Notes: generated from the letters alone by a model not told the origin. Positions 1 to 10,004 are shown, numbered from the stretch's first letter. The stretch: DNA of 64,000 nucleotides from Planctomycetota bacterium (GCA_026693085.1 JAPLNB010000260.1:1-64000), one strand, 5' to 3'. Made by a program: numbers and translations.

Positions 1-757
1 GTGAGGGAAGCGGGGGTATGGATGGGGTGAGGGGCAGTGTTTGGAGGCAATATCCGGCAATGGGAGGTGGAAAAAAGTTTGGCGGAGGGGGGTAAAAGCG
101 TAAGATGAGCTGGAAAGGGGGTTTGAGTGGTTTTCTGTTTAATAGAACCGTTCAAAACCGACCCCAAAGTGACCAAAACCGACCAAAACCGACCGAAAAC
201 GACCGAAAACGACCAAAACCGACACATAGTGACCGCCGAGCATATGAGCGGGCGATTGGGGCTGAGGCGGTGCGGAATGAAATTGTCAAAGAGCCTGGAA
301 GAGGGGATTTGCCCCCCGACCCGGCAGGGGGACCGCGTCCGGCCTGCCACGGAGGCATTATACCACAGAAGAGTGGCAATGTCAAGTAAAAAAGGGCCTG
401 AATTGTTAGGGGGCGGAGATAGTCGGTTGGTTGGGGTCAGGGGGAGGTCGGCAGAAGAGGCGATCAGGCCATTCGGGGGGATAGGGCTTTTTCGGCGGGT
501 GTTCAGCGGAGGCTGCTTGGCTGATAGAAGTGTTGGGTGGCAATTAGGGGATTTGGCGGGATTTTTGGGTGGCTGGGGAGGGTGGGGGATTGGGCGGGGT
601 GGGAAGGGGATGGAGGCGAAGGGGACGGGGGTGGCGGCGAGGTTTTCTGCCCCCAAAATGAGTAGTGTCCCCATATCCGGCCCCTGCTGGCGACGAAGGC
701 GGGTTCGGGAAATCATCCGGCGCTTTTCCGGTCCTCCGAAAAAGCGAGAAAACCTCG
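1..757. other. Intergenic stretch without a convincing gene
   Basis: Open frames exist on both strands here, but none has a recognisable domain, and they overlap each other and the short tandem repeat at 151-220. Much of 400-620 is G-rich on the plus strand, which creates accidental open frames in any reading. I see no tRNA and no promoter I would defend. The segment could hold the far end of the mobile element whose remnant begins at 758 on the minus strand. Confidence 0.5.
151..220. repeat. 10-bp tandem A-tract repeat
   Basis: Five consecutive 10-bp units occupy 171-220: gaccaaaacc, gaccaaaacc, gaccgaaaac, gaccgaaaac, gaccaaaacc. A related unit lies at 151-160. Each unit places an AAAA tract one helical turn from the next, the arrangement expected to bend DNA intrinsically. 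No gene in the area uses the repeat as coding sequence with any recognisable product. Confidence 0.85.
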
Positions 758-1207
758 TTACTGTGGCCAGAAATGCAACCTGACATTTTTTGCACACTTG
801 AAGGAACTGAAGCTGCCGACGATGTTGCAGGAGTACGCCGCGGTAGCGGGAGCCTGCTCCAGCGAGCGGGCCGTCCCCACGTCCCAGCCCCGCCTTTCGC
901 ACTCCGCATAGTCCATCATTGCCTGTCGCTCGGCCAGATCATTGAGCAGCCGATCGGCCTCCTTCCGCTTGCCGCCTCGCAGCCCGCTGCGCCAGTCCAC
1001 CAGTTTCTGGAAGAACGGCTCGTAGCCCTCGTGCCTCAACGCGTGCAGGACTTCATGCACCCACTTCTTCCCCGCCTCCGTCTTCTCTCCCAGCGTCTTA
1101 CGGCTGGCGTTATTCACGGCGTCGGCCACCCGTCCGAGGATCTGACGCACTTGGGCCTGCATTTCCGAAATGAACTGCTCCTTGTCCATGGTCAATAGCC
1201 GTTCCAT
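758..1207 (-). pseudogene. Probable internally deleted transposase
   Basis: A 149-residue frame starts at an ATG preceded by CAGGAG at good spacing, so the 5' end looks genuine. Residues 7-34 (beginning MDKEQFISEMQAQV) resemble, from memory, the N-terminus of ISKra4-like transposases. Residues 48-110 (WVHEVLHALRHEGYEP, then YAECERRGWDVGT) resemble their C-terminal region, where the family motif reads roughly G-x-x-G-S-G. The large central catalytic part is absent and the tail after GWDVGT looks unrelated. I therefore read it as an element that lost its middle and end. No terminal inverted repeats were located. It may instead be an unknown small protein. Confidence 0.4.
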
Positions 1208-1375
1208 GGCTTACTCCTGTAAAAACGCCCGACTCCGCCGTCCAACGCCTCTATTATGCCATCTCCCGGAAATTTGGGCACGCCCATTCGATGGATGGCA
1301 ACGGCGAGCGCTTCCCCTGGTGGCGAATTCCACTATCCTTAGCGGACCCATTGGGCTATCTACCAGGAGAGACGG

Positions 1376-2410
1376 ATGCAGTCAGACACACCCTGCGGAT
1401 GCTACAAACCGGTGCTGGACCTTCGCGCCACCGAGCGGGCCATAAGAGTAATCAAGGAGTTTTTCCAGACGAACCTGGGGAGCAGCCTGAATCTTCTGCG
1501 AGTGAGCGCGCCTTTGTTCGTCGCGGCGGACACGGGGATCAACGACAACCTGAACGGCGTGGAACGGCCGATCTCGTTTCCGGTCAAGGGGCTGAACGAT
1601 CGGCGAGCAGAGATCGTGCAGTCGCTGGCGAAATGGAAGCGGATGGCGTTGGGGGATTACGGTTTTGCGCCGGGCGAAGGGATCTACACCGACATGAACG
1701 CGATTCGGCCGGATGAGACGCTGGACGCGTTGCACTCGATTTACGTGGACCAGTGGGACTGGGAGCGGGTGATCACCGCGGGAGAGCGGAACCTCGATTT
1801 TCTGAAATGGACGGTCAGGCAGATCTACGCGGTGATCCGGCGCACCGAGGAGCACGTGGGCGGGTCGTACCCGACGATCAAGCCGGTGCTGCCGGCGGAG
1901 ATTCACTTCGTGCATGCCGAAGAACTGCAGCAGCGTTTCCCCGAGCTGAGCCCGCGCGAGCGAGAGGACCGGATCTGCAAGGAGCACGGCGCGGTCTTCA
2001 TCATTGGGATCGGGCATGCGCTAGCGGACGGGCAGGCGCATGACGGACGGGCGCCGGATTATGACGATTGGTCAACGCGGACGCCGAAGGGTCACGGGCT
2101 GAACGGCGACATTTTCGTTTACAACCCGATTCTTGGGCGCGCGTTCGAGTTGTCGTCGATGGGGATCCGGGTGGATCCCGGGGCGTTGAAGACACAGCTC
2201 GCGCTGACTCGGACGGAAGAGCGGGCCAAGCTGCTGTTTCACCGCCGACTACTGGAGGGGTCGCTGCCGCTGTCAATCGGCGGTGGGCTGGGGCAATCGC
2301 GGCTGTGCATGTTCTACCTTCGTAAAATGCACGTCGGCGAGGTTCAGTGCTCGATCTGGCCGGAGGATATGCGTCAGCGTCTGCGGGAACAGAATATCCC
2401 GCTGCTATGA
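1376..2410 (+). CDS. asnA: Aspartate--ammonia ligase (asparagine synthetase A)
   Basis: Makes asparagine from aspartate, ammonia and ATP in the cytoplasm; it is a homodimeric class II aminoacyl-tRNA-synthetase-like enzyme. The 344-residue length is close to the roughly 330 of the E. coli enzyme. Family blocks in order are SLAKWKR at 83-89, VDQWDWERV at 124-132, RAPDYDDWST at 225-234, SSMGIRVD at 260-267 and GGGLGQSRL at 302-310. AGGAGA sits five bases before the ATG and fixes the start. It stands alone, with a probable -10 (TATTAT, 1252-1257) upstream. It ends in TGA, showing that TGA is an ordinary stop here. Confidence 0.96.
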   Translation: MQSDTPCGCYKPVLDLRATERAIRVIKEFFQTNLGSSLNLLRVSAPLFVAADTGINDNLNGVERPISFPVKGLNDRRAEIVQSLAKWKRMALGDYGFAPGEGIYTDMNAIRPDETLDALHSIYVDQWDWERVITAGERNLDFLKWTVRQIYAVIRRTEEHVGGSYPTIKPVLPAEIHFVHAEELQQRFPELSPREREDRICKEHGAVFIIGIGHALADGQAHDGRAPDYDDWSTRTPKGHGLNGDIFVYNPILGRAFELSSMGIRVDPGALKTQLALTRTEERAKLLFHRRLLEGSLPLSIGGGLGQSRLCMFYLRKMHVGEVQCSIWPEDMRQRLREQNIPLL

Positions 2411-2506
2411 GCCGGCGGTGCAATCGATGGCAAAGCGCGATGCGGGCGGGTACATTGGGTGGCATCGGGATGCGTGTGGCTCTTGTTCTTGTTCTGGAGG
2501 ATTGAC

Positions 2507-3850
2507 ATGAACCGTCGAGATTTTCTGAAGGCGAGTGCGGGGGCGGTGGCGATGTCGGCGTTGGGCGGGTATGTGGCTGGGGCGGCGGATCCGAAGCCGC
2601 TGCGTGTGGGGCTGATCGGGACCGGGTGGTATGGGAAGGCGGACTTGCTTCGGCTGATCCAGGTGGCGCCGGTGGAGGTGGTTTCGATCTGCGATGTGGA
2701 CAAGAAGATGCTGGCCGAGGCGGCGGAGTTGATTTCGACGCGACAGTTGAACAAGAAGAAGCCGCGGACCTATACCGATTATCGCGAGATGCTGAAGGAG
2801 AAGGATCTGGACATGGTGGAGGTGGCGACGCCGGACCATTGGCATGCGTTGGCGGCGATCGCAGCGATGGAAGCGGGGGCGGATTTGTATCTGCAGAAGC
2901 CGATCAGCGTGGACATTTCGGAGGGGGCGGCGATCTTGGCGGCGGCGCGGAAGCTGAAGCGGACGGTGCAGATCGGGACGCAGCGGCGGAGCACGCCGCA
3001 TTTGATTGACGCGATCGAGAAGGTGATCAAGCCGGGGTTGCTGGGGAAGGTGGCGTACGCAGAGGTCTGCTGCTATTTCAAAATGCGGGCGCGGGGCAAC
3101 CCTGCGGACTCTGATCCACCAGATTATCTGGATTGGGAGATGTGGCAGGGACCGGCGCCGAAGCGGCCTTATAACCCGATGGCGCATCCGCGCGGATGGC
3201 GGGCGTTCATGGAGTATGGGAACGGGATTGTGGGGGACATGTGCGTTCACATGCTGGACATGGTTCGGTGGATGCTGGGTCTGGGGTGGCCAGTGAGCGT
3301 TTCGTCGACGGGTGGGATATTGGTGGACAAGGCGAGCAAGGCGAACATATCGGATACGCAGGCGGCGATGTTTGATTTCGGCCAGACGAAGGTGACGTGG
3401 ACTCATCGGACGTGGGGGGATGCGCCGGACCCGAAGTATTCCTGGGCGGGGATTCTGTACGGGGAGAAGGGGACGCTGAAGGCGAGCGTGTACGGGTACG
3501 ACTTTTATCCAGCGGGGAAGACGGAATCGACGATGCGTGGGGAGCCGTTGTTGGAGTATGACAAGTATCCGGAGGACCGGACGGAGAAGGATTTGGAGCG
3601 GCATGTGGCGTCGGCGATCCGGTGGCACATGAAGGATTTGCTCAAGTGCCGGGAAACGGGTGGGCGGCCGGTGGCGGACGTGGAGGAGGGGTATATTTCG
3701 ACGGCGAGCTGCATTTTGGCGAACCTGTCGATGAAGCTGGGGCGGTCACTGAAGTTTGATCCAGCGAAGTTGGAAGTGGTTGGTGATGAGGAGGCGACGC
3801 GGATGTTGAAGCGGGCGTATCGGTCGCCGTGGGTGCATCCTGGGGCGTAG
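2507..3850 (+). CDS. Gfo/Idh/MocA family oxidoreductase, Tat-exported
   Basis: NAD(P)-dependent sugar or polyol dehydrogenase family, 447 residues. The N-terminus has a twin-arginine signal (NRRDFLKA, residues 2-9, then a hydrophobic stretch), so the folded enzyme is probably exported. The Rossmann motif is GTGWYG at 38-43 and TPDHWHA lies at 108-114. The usual EKP motif is QKP at 130-132, a conservative variant. The start at 2507 is chosen because it restores the Tat signal and has CTGGAGG upstream; an in-frame upstream start adds 16 residues that would mask the signal. The substrate cannot be told. A sister gene lies at 4852-6276. Confidence 0.9.
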   Translation: MNRRDFLKASAGAVAMSALGGYVAGAADPKPLRVGLIGTGWYGKADLLRLIQVAPVEVVSICDVDKKMLAEAAELISTRQLNKKKPRTYTDYREMLKEKDLDMVEVATPDHWHALAAIAAMEAGADLYLQKPISVDISEGAAILAAARKLKRTVQIGTQRRSTPHLIDAIEKVIKPGLLGKVAYAEVCCYFKMRARGNPADSDPPDYLDWEMWQGPAPKRPYNPMAHPRGWRAFMEYGNGIVGDMCVHMLDMVRWMLGLGWPVSVSSTGGILVDKASKANISDTQAAMFDFGQTKVTWTHRTWGDAPDPKYSWAGILYGEKGTLKASVYGYDFYPAGKTESTMRGEPLLEYDKYPEDRTEKDLERHVASAIRWHMKDLLKCRETGGRPVADVEEGYISTASCILANLSMKLGRSLKFDPAKLEVVGDEEATRMLKRAYRSPWVHPGA

Positions 3851-3925
3851 GTTTTTGGCAGATTCGAGTTTTTGCTCACGATGGCGAGCACGTAGCACAC
3901 GGAGAAGATGGCCAGCGAAGAACTC

Positions 3926-3953
3926 AACGCCCCATGCAAATGCATGGGGCGTT
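3926..3953. terminator. Hairpin between convergent genes
   Basis: A perfect 13-bp stem with an AA centre (arms aacgccccatgca and tgcatggggcgtt) lies between the convergent genes ending at 3850 and 3984. The plus strand continues with GTTTATTG, and the complementary arm gives a T-poor tail. It most likely terminates the plus-strand oxidoreductase transcript and perhaps both. Confidence 0.7.
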
Positions 3954-3983
3954 TATTGCAGGCGGGTATTCTTTGGGTGTTAA

Positions 3984-4850
3984 TCAATAGTTGCGGCGTT
4001 GGGCGGCTCGTTGGCCGTTGGGGGCTGGGGTGAACATGTCGGAGGCTTTGAGGCCGAGGTCCTTGGCCAATTGGATGCTGTAGTCGAGCTTGCCCATGTT
4101 GGGGTAGCGGCCGTTGGAGCCGAAGGAGAACTTGAGGCCGGCTTCTTTGGTGGCTTTGAGGAATTTGATTTTGGGGAGCTTGAAACTGGAGCTGATTTCG
4201 ATGGCGACGCGGTGTTTGAGGGCGGCGTCGAGGACCCTTTGGATGCGTTTGTCGGTCCAGAAGGCGTCGTATTGGTCGGCGAGGGGGGCTGGGAGCCAGG
4301 AGACGTTGGCGAGGAGGTCGATGGGCTGCTCGTTGATGATTTGGAGGTGCCAATCGACATAGCGGTCCATGAAGGCCTCTTTGTTGGAGATGTCAACGCG
4401 GTCGGTGACGCCGTTTTCCCACAGCTTGATGCGGGAGCCGTCCTTGCCGGGGAAGGTCATCGTGTCGGTGAGGATGTAATCAAGCTCGGCGAGGGCTTCT
4501 TTGGAAAAGCACTTAGCCCAGTCGTGCCATTCGGTCTGGATGCCTTTGTAGACGCCTTTGTCGTCGAGCATTTTGTTGCGAGCGCGGAGTTGGTCATCGT
4601 TGCTGAGGACGACGGGGTATTTGTTCTCCTTGGTGCCGGCGTGCTCGACGATGCCGAACTTGACGTTGCGTTCAATTGAGAGGGGAAGGACCTGGGCGAT
4701 GGAGCTGTTGTCGAGGTGGACGTGGAGATCGATCAGGGGGAAGTCGAGTTCGGCGGCGGCGTAGAGGTGAGTGGGGACGGACGCAGCGGCACATGCAACG
4801 AGGGCGCCGGTGACGAACGTGCGACGAGAGGGTTGGTTGTGAGTGTTCAT
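3984..4850 (-). CDS. Tat-exported PHP/amidohydrolase-like metal hydrolase
   Basis: A 288-residue protein with a twin-arginine signal (RRTFVTGAL near residues 9-17). A metal-binding type motif DLHVHLDN follows at 41-48, with VEHAGT around 68-73, as in the PHP and amidohydrolase TIM-barrel families. It probably hydrolyses a phosphate ester or cyclic substrate outside the cytoplasm; the substrate is unknown. It follows the oxidoreductase at 4852-6276 with only one base between stop and start, so the two are translationally coupled and probably act in one pathway. The C-terminus (residues 270-288) is a short tail without motif. Confidence 0.72.
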   Translation of the reverse strand: MNTHNQPSRRTFVTGALVACAAASVPTHLYAAAELDFPLIDLHVHLDNSSIAQVLPLSIERNVKFGIVEHAGTKENKYPVVLSNDDQLRARNKMLDDKGVYKGIQTEWHDWAKCFSKEALAELDYILTDTMTFPGKDGSRIKLWENGVTDRVDISNKEAFMDRYVDWHLQIINEQPIDLLANVSWLPAPLADQYDAFWTDKRIQRVLDAALKHRVAIEISSSFKLPKIKFLKATKEAGLKFSFGSNGRYPNMGKLDYSIQLAKDLGLKASDMFTPAPNGQRAAQRRNY

Positions 4851-4851
4851 G

Positions 4852-6276
4852 TTAGATGATCTCCCAGCCTTTGCGGTAGGTTTCCTTGATGAACTTGTCG
4901 GCTTCCGGGGCGTTGGTGGCTTTCATGTTGGGGCCGTCCCAGACGAGGGGCTTGCCGGTGCGGAGGGCGACGTTTCCGAGGAGGACGATTTCGGTGAGTT
5001 TGGCGGAGTATTCGAAGTTTCCACTGGCAGGAGTGCCGCCTTTGCAGGCGATGAGCCAATCGGTGTGGTGGCCTTTGGAGCGAGGGAGGGTTTTCCCGGG
5101 GCGTTTGTATTCGCGGTGTAGGGAGAGGGGGAGGAGGTGGGGCATGCCGGCCCAGCCGCCGCCGGTGATGTAGCCTTTTTCGCCGATGAAGAGGATGCCG
5201 TTGCCGCCTTCGCCGATGCGTTGCTTGGCGTCATCGGGGTCGATGCCATCGGGGGTTCGCGGGCGTAGTCCGCCGTCGTACCAGGTGAGGGTGACGGGGG
5301 GGAGGTTGAGGCGTTGGCCGAAGCGGTAATAGCAGATGGAGCCGTTGGAGACGACTTCGGCATCGACGATGGTGGAGTAGGATTCGACGGCGGTGGGGTG
5401 TTGGAGGTTGAGGGCGAAGACGGCGGGGTCCATGTTGTGGCAGGCCATATCGCCGATGGCGCCGGTGCCGAAGGCCCACCAGCCTCGCCAGTTGTAGGGG
5501 GCGTATTCGGGGTTGTAGGGGCGGGATTCGCGTGGGCCGAGCCAGAGATCCCAGTTGAAGCCGGCGGGGACGGGCGGGGTGCCGGCGGGGCGGCCGAAGT
5601 GATCGACCCAGCGGCCGGTGTCGGACCAGACGTGGACTTCTTTGACGGTTCCGATGGCGCCGTCGGCGATCCACTCGGCGGTGAGGCGGAGACCTTCCTG
5701 GGAATGGCCTTGGTTGCCCATCTGGGTGGCGACGCCGGTTTCCTTGGCGACTTTGGCGACTTGGCGGACTTCCCAGATGTTGTGGGCGAGGGGTTTTTCG
5801 CAGTAGACGTGTTTGCCCATCTTCATGGCAGTGATGGCAACGAAGGCATGGAGGTGGTCTGGGGTGGCGCAGAGGATGGCGTCGATGGATTTCTCTTTAT
5901 CGAGCATTTCGCGGAAGTCGACGTAGTCTTTGCAGCGGAAGTTTGGGGTTTTTTTGGAGTAGTGTTTCTCGATTTCGGCTTTGACGGGCTTTCGGCCGCC
6001 GAGTCCGCCGTAGTAGAAGCGGCCGAGGTCGGTCTGTTCGGCGGGATCGGCGAGGGCGATGATCTGTGCGGCGTCCTCGTTGAAGAGGTTCTGGGCGTTG
6101 GTACGTCCTTGGCCGCCGGCGCCGATGATGGCGACGTTGACTTTTTCGGAGGGGGCGACGAATTTGGGACCGCCGAGGACGTGGCGGGGAAGGATGGTGA
6201 AGGCGGCAGCAGCAGCGGCGGCGGCGCCGAGGAACTGACGACGGTTGACCTCTTTGGTGGTTTGTTTCTTGTTCAT
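4852..6276 (-). CDS. Gfo/Idh/MocA family oxidoreductase, Tat-exported
   Basis: 474 residues. A Tat signal (NRRQFLGAAA, residues 11-20, followed by an alanine-rich core) leads to the NAD(P)-binding motif GAGGQG at 52-57, CATPDHLHA at 136-144 and the canonical EKP at 160-162. The length and a C-terminal domain after about residue 190 fit the exported planctomycete branch of this family. The start at 6276 is preferred because the longer frame begins with about 79 residues of low-complexity proline-rich sequence before the Tat signal. It is first in a two-gene operon with the PHP-like protein. The sugar substrate is not predictable. Confidence 0.9.
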   Translation of the reverse strand: MNKKQTTKEVNRRQFLGAAAAAAAAFTILPRHVLGGPKFVAPSEKVNVAIIGAGGQGRTNAQNLFNEDAAQIIALADPAEQTDLGRFYYGGLGGRKPVKAEIEKHYSKKTPNFRCKDYVDFREMLDKEKSIDAILCATPDHLHAFVAITAMKMGKHVYCEKPLAHNIWEVRQVAKVAKETGVATQMGNQGHSQEGLRLTAEWIADGAIGTVKEVHVWSDTGRWVDHFGRPAGTPPVPAGFNWDLWLGPRESRPYNPEYAPYNWRGWWAFGTGAIGDMACHNMDPAVFALNLQHPTAVESYSTIVDAEVVSNGSICYYRFGQRLNLPPVTLTWYDGGLRPRTPDGIDPDDAKQRIGEGGNGILFIGEKGYITGGGWAGMPHLLPLSLHREYKRPGKTLPRSKGHHTDWLIACKGGTPASGNFEYSAKLTEIVLLGNVALRTGKPLVWDGPNMKATNAPEADKFIKETYRKGWEII

Positions 6277-6533
6277 GGCGATGTTGTGATCCAGAAAAAC
6301 GGTTTTTGTGTTGTTCGGCCAGCTCGGCCGACTCCTGGAAATGATACTGGATTTCGGGGCGGAGTGTTGTGGTGTGGAGGCAGGAACTTCTGGGAGGGGG
6401 AGAAGAGGTGGGCGTGCGGCCCGACCGCTCCGGGAGGGAGGTGGGTGGAGGGGGATCACAAGATGGGGGTTTGGAAAGGTGGGCGCGAGCGGACTATGCT
6501 TGGGTAGACCCATGGGGCACGAAGGTGGACATC

Positions 6534-7601
6534 ATGGAGCGTCGGAAGTTTGGCAATAGCAGGCTGGAAGTGTCGGCGATCTCGTTTGGGTGCTGGATCG
6601 CGGGTGTGGATTGGTGGGGGCATTACACGGATGAAGCGGCTGCGGGGTTGATGCGGTTTGCGTATGAGCAGGGGATCACGTTCTTTGACAATGGGGATGC
6701 GTATGGGAACGGTCGGGCGGAGACGGTGTTTGGGAGCTTTTTGAAGAGCGTGCCGAGGGAGCGGGTGGAGATCGGGGGGAAGTTTGGATATGACTTTTAC
6801 TCCGATCCGGGGTCGCCGGGGTCGCATCGGGAGCGGAAGCAGGATTTTTCGCCGAAATTCATGCGGTACGCGTTGGAGCAGTCGCTGCGGCGGCTGGGGA
6901 CGGATTACATCGATCTGTACATGGCGCACAACATCAAGCTGCCGCAGTTCCGGGATGATTTGTTTGCTGAGCTTGGCAAGGTGCGGGATGAGGGGAAGAT
7001 TCGGGAATGGGGGGTGTCGTTGGGGCCGGCGATCGGGTGGAGGGAGGAGGGGTTTGTCGCGATGATGGAGAAGGGGGCGAAGGGGGTGCAGACGGTGTTT
7101 AACCTGTTTGAGCAGAACCCGGGGCGGGAGTTTTGTGAGGTGGGAAACGCGTATGGGGTGGGGGTGCTGGCGCGAGTCCACGACAACAGCGGGATCTTGA
7201 AGGGGAATGTGAAGCTGGAGACGGTGATCGGGCCACAGGACCATCGGAAGTTCAGGGATGAGGCGTGGAAGGTGTATGGTTTGAAGAAGCTGGAGAAGGT
7301 GCGGAAGTATGCGGATGGGCATGGGATGACGGTGCATCAGTTGGCGTGCCGGTGGCTGTTGATGCATGGCGCGTTGACGAGCATAACAGGGACGTTCTTG
7401 AATCAGTTGGAGGTTCAGGAGGCGGTGGAGTCGCTGCGGAAGCCGCCGCTGACGTTGGATGAATTGGGGCAGATCTCGCTGGAGTATGCGGAGGATTGGG
7501 GGCTGGGGGAGGAGGCGCATCCGTGCGATTTGAAGAGCAGCGCGGATGGGCGGGGGAAGGTGAGGAGCGCGTATGTGGCGCCGCCGGTGATTATGGCATA
7601 A
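6534..7601 (+). CDS. Aldo/keto reductase
   Basis: Cytoplasmic NADPH-dependent oxidoreductase of the aldo/keto reductase superfamily, 355 residues. The catalytic tetrad is visible: D52, Y57 (in FDNGDAYGNG), K83 (GGKFGYD) and H132 (LYMAHN). No signal peptide is present, unlike the exported paralog at 38194. The start at 6534 gives a natural MERRKFGNS opening typical of the family; the frame upstream to 6369 has no homology-like features. It lies divergent to the oxidoreductase operon (start 6276), so 6277-6533 probably holds promoters for both. The context suggests carbohydrate metabolism. Confidence 0.9.
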   Translation: MERRKFGNSRLEVSAISFGCWIAGVDWWGHYTDEAAAGLMRFAYEQGITFFDNGDAYGNGRAETVFGSFLKSVPRERVEIGGKFGYDFYSDPGSPGSHRERKQDFSPKFMRYALEQSLRRLGTDYIDLYMAHNIKLPQFRDDLFAELGKVRDEGKIREWGVSLGPAIGWREEGFVAMMEKGAKGVQTVFNLFEQNPGREFCEVGNAYGVGVLARVHDNSGILKGNVKLETVIGPQDHRKFRDEAWKVYGLKKLEKVRKYADGHGMTVHQLACRWLLMHGALTSITGTFLNQLEVQEAVESLRKPPLTLDELGQISLEYAEDWGLGEEAHPCDLKSSADGRGKVRSAYVAPPVIMA

Positions 7602-7609
7602 CAGCCCCC

Positions 7610-9946
7610 CTACCCCCCCTGCCGGAGGACTGTTTCGTATTCGCGATCGATCTGGATGGGGGTGGGGGTACTGGGGAAATGGAGCCAGAGGGGGCGTGGG
7701 GTTTGGAGGCGGTAGTGGAGGCCGTCGGGTTGTCTTTGCCAGGTGACTTTGATCAGGCCTTGGTCGCTTCTGAGGGGGACCGCGCCTTGGGCGGACGGGA
7801 GGGAGCCGGGGCGGAGGTCGAAAGCAAAGTGATTTGTGCCGAGGTCGAATCTTGCCTGGAGGCCGAGGACGTAGCGTGAAAGTTGCCAGGTTGGGCATCC
7901 CGCCCACTGGTGGCAATGGGACCATCGGGTGTCGAAGACTTCGAGCCAGGTGGTTCGGCCGTCGTCGAGGGCCCAGCCCCAGCATCTGCGATACTGGTCG
8001 AGGACGAAATCCATCTCGCCGGCTTCGATGAGCAGGGGCAAGGCGTAGTGGCCGAAGTAGGGGGTGATGAGGCGGGGGTTGTTGGCGTTGGGGTCGCTGA
8101 GACGAGGGGCGGCTGGGTTGTTGGGGAAGCAGTCGAGGATGTGGGACTTGATGAATTGGATGCAGGGACGTTTGGCGGGTTCCTGGAAGAAGCCGAGTCG
8201 CATGGTGAGGGCGGCGCGGTGGTAGCCGATGCGGGGCCAATCGTATTCGTCACCGTTTTTTTGCGATTCCAACCAGCGGGTGATGATGGCGGCCAGGCGG
8301 GATTCGAGGGATTGGTAATGGGCGAGGCGATCGGTTTTGTTGATGGCGCGGCACCAGCGGAGCATGTCGCGGAGGGCGGCAAGGTAATGGAGATCAACGG
8401 CGATATCGGATGGGCCGTCGTTTCGGACATAGCCCCAATCGACGAAGCCCCAGGCGAGGTTGTCGCGGAGGCCGTGATCGGTCATGGCGAGTTCAAAGGC
8501 GGCGACATTGCGTTCGGCGACGGGGAAGAGTTGGTCGAGGAGTGCGCGGTCGCCGGTAAGCTCCCAGTAGTGGATGCAGGCGGAGATCCACTGTGCGGCG
8601 TAGGTGGAGAGGTAAGCCCCCCCGCCGGGGCAGAGTCCGGAGACGAGACCGTCTTCGCGCGCGCACTGTGCGGATTGGACGAGGCCGCGGCGGCAGAGTC
8701 GCAGATCGGAATAAGCAGCGGCGGCGATATCCATACCGACGGCGACGACGTCGCCGGCCCACTGGCCGCGTTCGCGGGTGGGGTTGTCGATGAGTGCATC
8801 CTCCGCACACGCCCGAAACGTCTCAATCCCGACGTTCCAAATCCTCTCCAGCAGCTCATCTCCGCACTTGAACGCCCCCTCAGGCCCATCGTAGTAGCCT
8901 CTCTCGACGAACTCTTCTTTCACGAACTTCACCTTCTCCACCGGCGCCAGAACATGCACCTCCACAAACCTTCCCCCCTTCGGCGTCAATGGCTCAAACT
9001 CCTGCACTCCGCCCCTGGCCACATAATGATCCAGATTGCACGAATCGCTCGCCGACAACGTAATCCACGGCCCCACCCTCGCATGGCTCAAGGCCTCGCT
9101 ATACCCAAACTCCACCACCGCCCCCGCCGGCACATCCAACACAAACCTCGGCTTCATCAGTCTCACCCGCCCCAGGTCATACCTCTTCCAAACACCCATC
9201 GCCGGCACCTCTTTGCACTCCAGATCCCTCAGAAAGAACCTCACCGGAATATCATCCCGCTCATACCCAAACATCTCCGCCAATTCCCCTTCGCCAATCA
9301 CCTTCCCCGCATGGACAAACCGCCTTACGCTCCCGATCGACAACTCCTGCATCTTCCCCAAGCGACGGTTCACGTCCGCCGGCTTCTCCCATTTCGAATC
9401 ATCAAACCCCCCACTCTTCCATCCCCCCGGCACGCCTCGCGTATCACACCATTCAATCCACCCGAACTGCGCATTCACCCGCCGCACCTTTGAGCCGTAT
9501 CCGCCCAGCTTCGCGCACTTCCACTGCACCGGCAGCACCTTCCCCGCCACCCTCACCTCACACCACAAGAACCCCGCAATACTCTCCAGCATCCGCGTCG
9601 CCAGGCCAATGTGATGCACCTGCACCGCCACCACATGTTTCCCCCTCCCCAGCTTCATATTCCTGCTCTGCCACTCGGGCGCACTGACATGAAATCTCCC
9701 CGGCCCCTCCGTCAGCCACTCCCCATCCACCCACAAACTGAACCACGACGCCCCCACCTCCCTACTCTCGCCCTCCCCGTCCGACTCCACCTCTTAACTC
9801 CCCCTGAACGCCAAGTAATAATCCGCCTCCCCCTCCTTGGCCCCCGCCCACCACATCACCGAGTCCTTCCCAACCTCCTGTCCCCACGCCGCCGCTCCCA
9901 TCCCCACCACCAACCCCAAACCAACCACCACCGATAACTGAATCAT
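7610..9946 (-). pseudogene. GH78-like alpha-L-rhamnosidase gene with in-frame stop
   Basis: Exported glycosidase that would release rhamnose or a similar deoxysugar. A signal peptide (start 9946, MIQLSVVVGLG) is followed by the beginning of a beta-sandwich (EADYYLAFRGS). A TAA at 9794-9796 then interrupts, and the same frame continues with EVESDGEGE and VGASWFSLWVDGEWL. The GH78 acidic motif IDNPTRERGQWAGD and an (alpha/alpha)6-barrel region follow. Apart from this one codon the frame is open for about 780 codons. A GTG at 9790 could restart translation but would give a protein without signal peptide. Either a recent pseudogene or a base error. It follows the CotH gene by 58 bases on the same strand. 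Confidence 0.75.
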
Positions 9947-10004
9947 CGCTTCACCTCGGTCTGGCCCATACTCGAACGGAAGCTCTCCCGCGAACAGCCC
10001 TCGC

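Noticed and set aside
105..783. Overlapping small open frames near the left edge
   Set aside because: They translate the A-tract repeat and G-rich sequence; no conserved block or ribosome site.
5314..6507. Long antisense open frame opposite the Gfo/Idh gene
   Set aside because: Composition mirrors the coding strand (Gly/Val/Asp runs), no domain; typical high-GC shadow.
6456..8240. 594-codon minus-strand open frame
   Set aside because: Arg/Pro/His-rich translation across an aldo/keto reductase gene; no motif.
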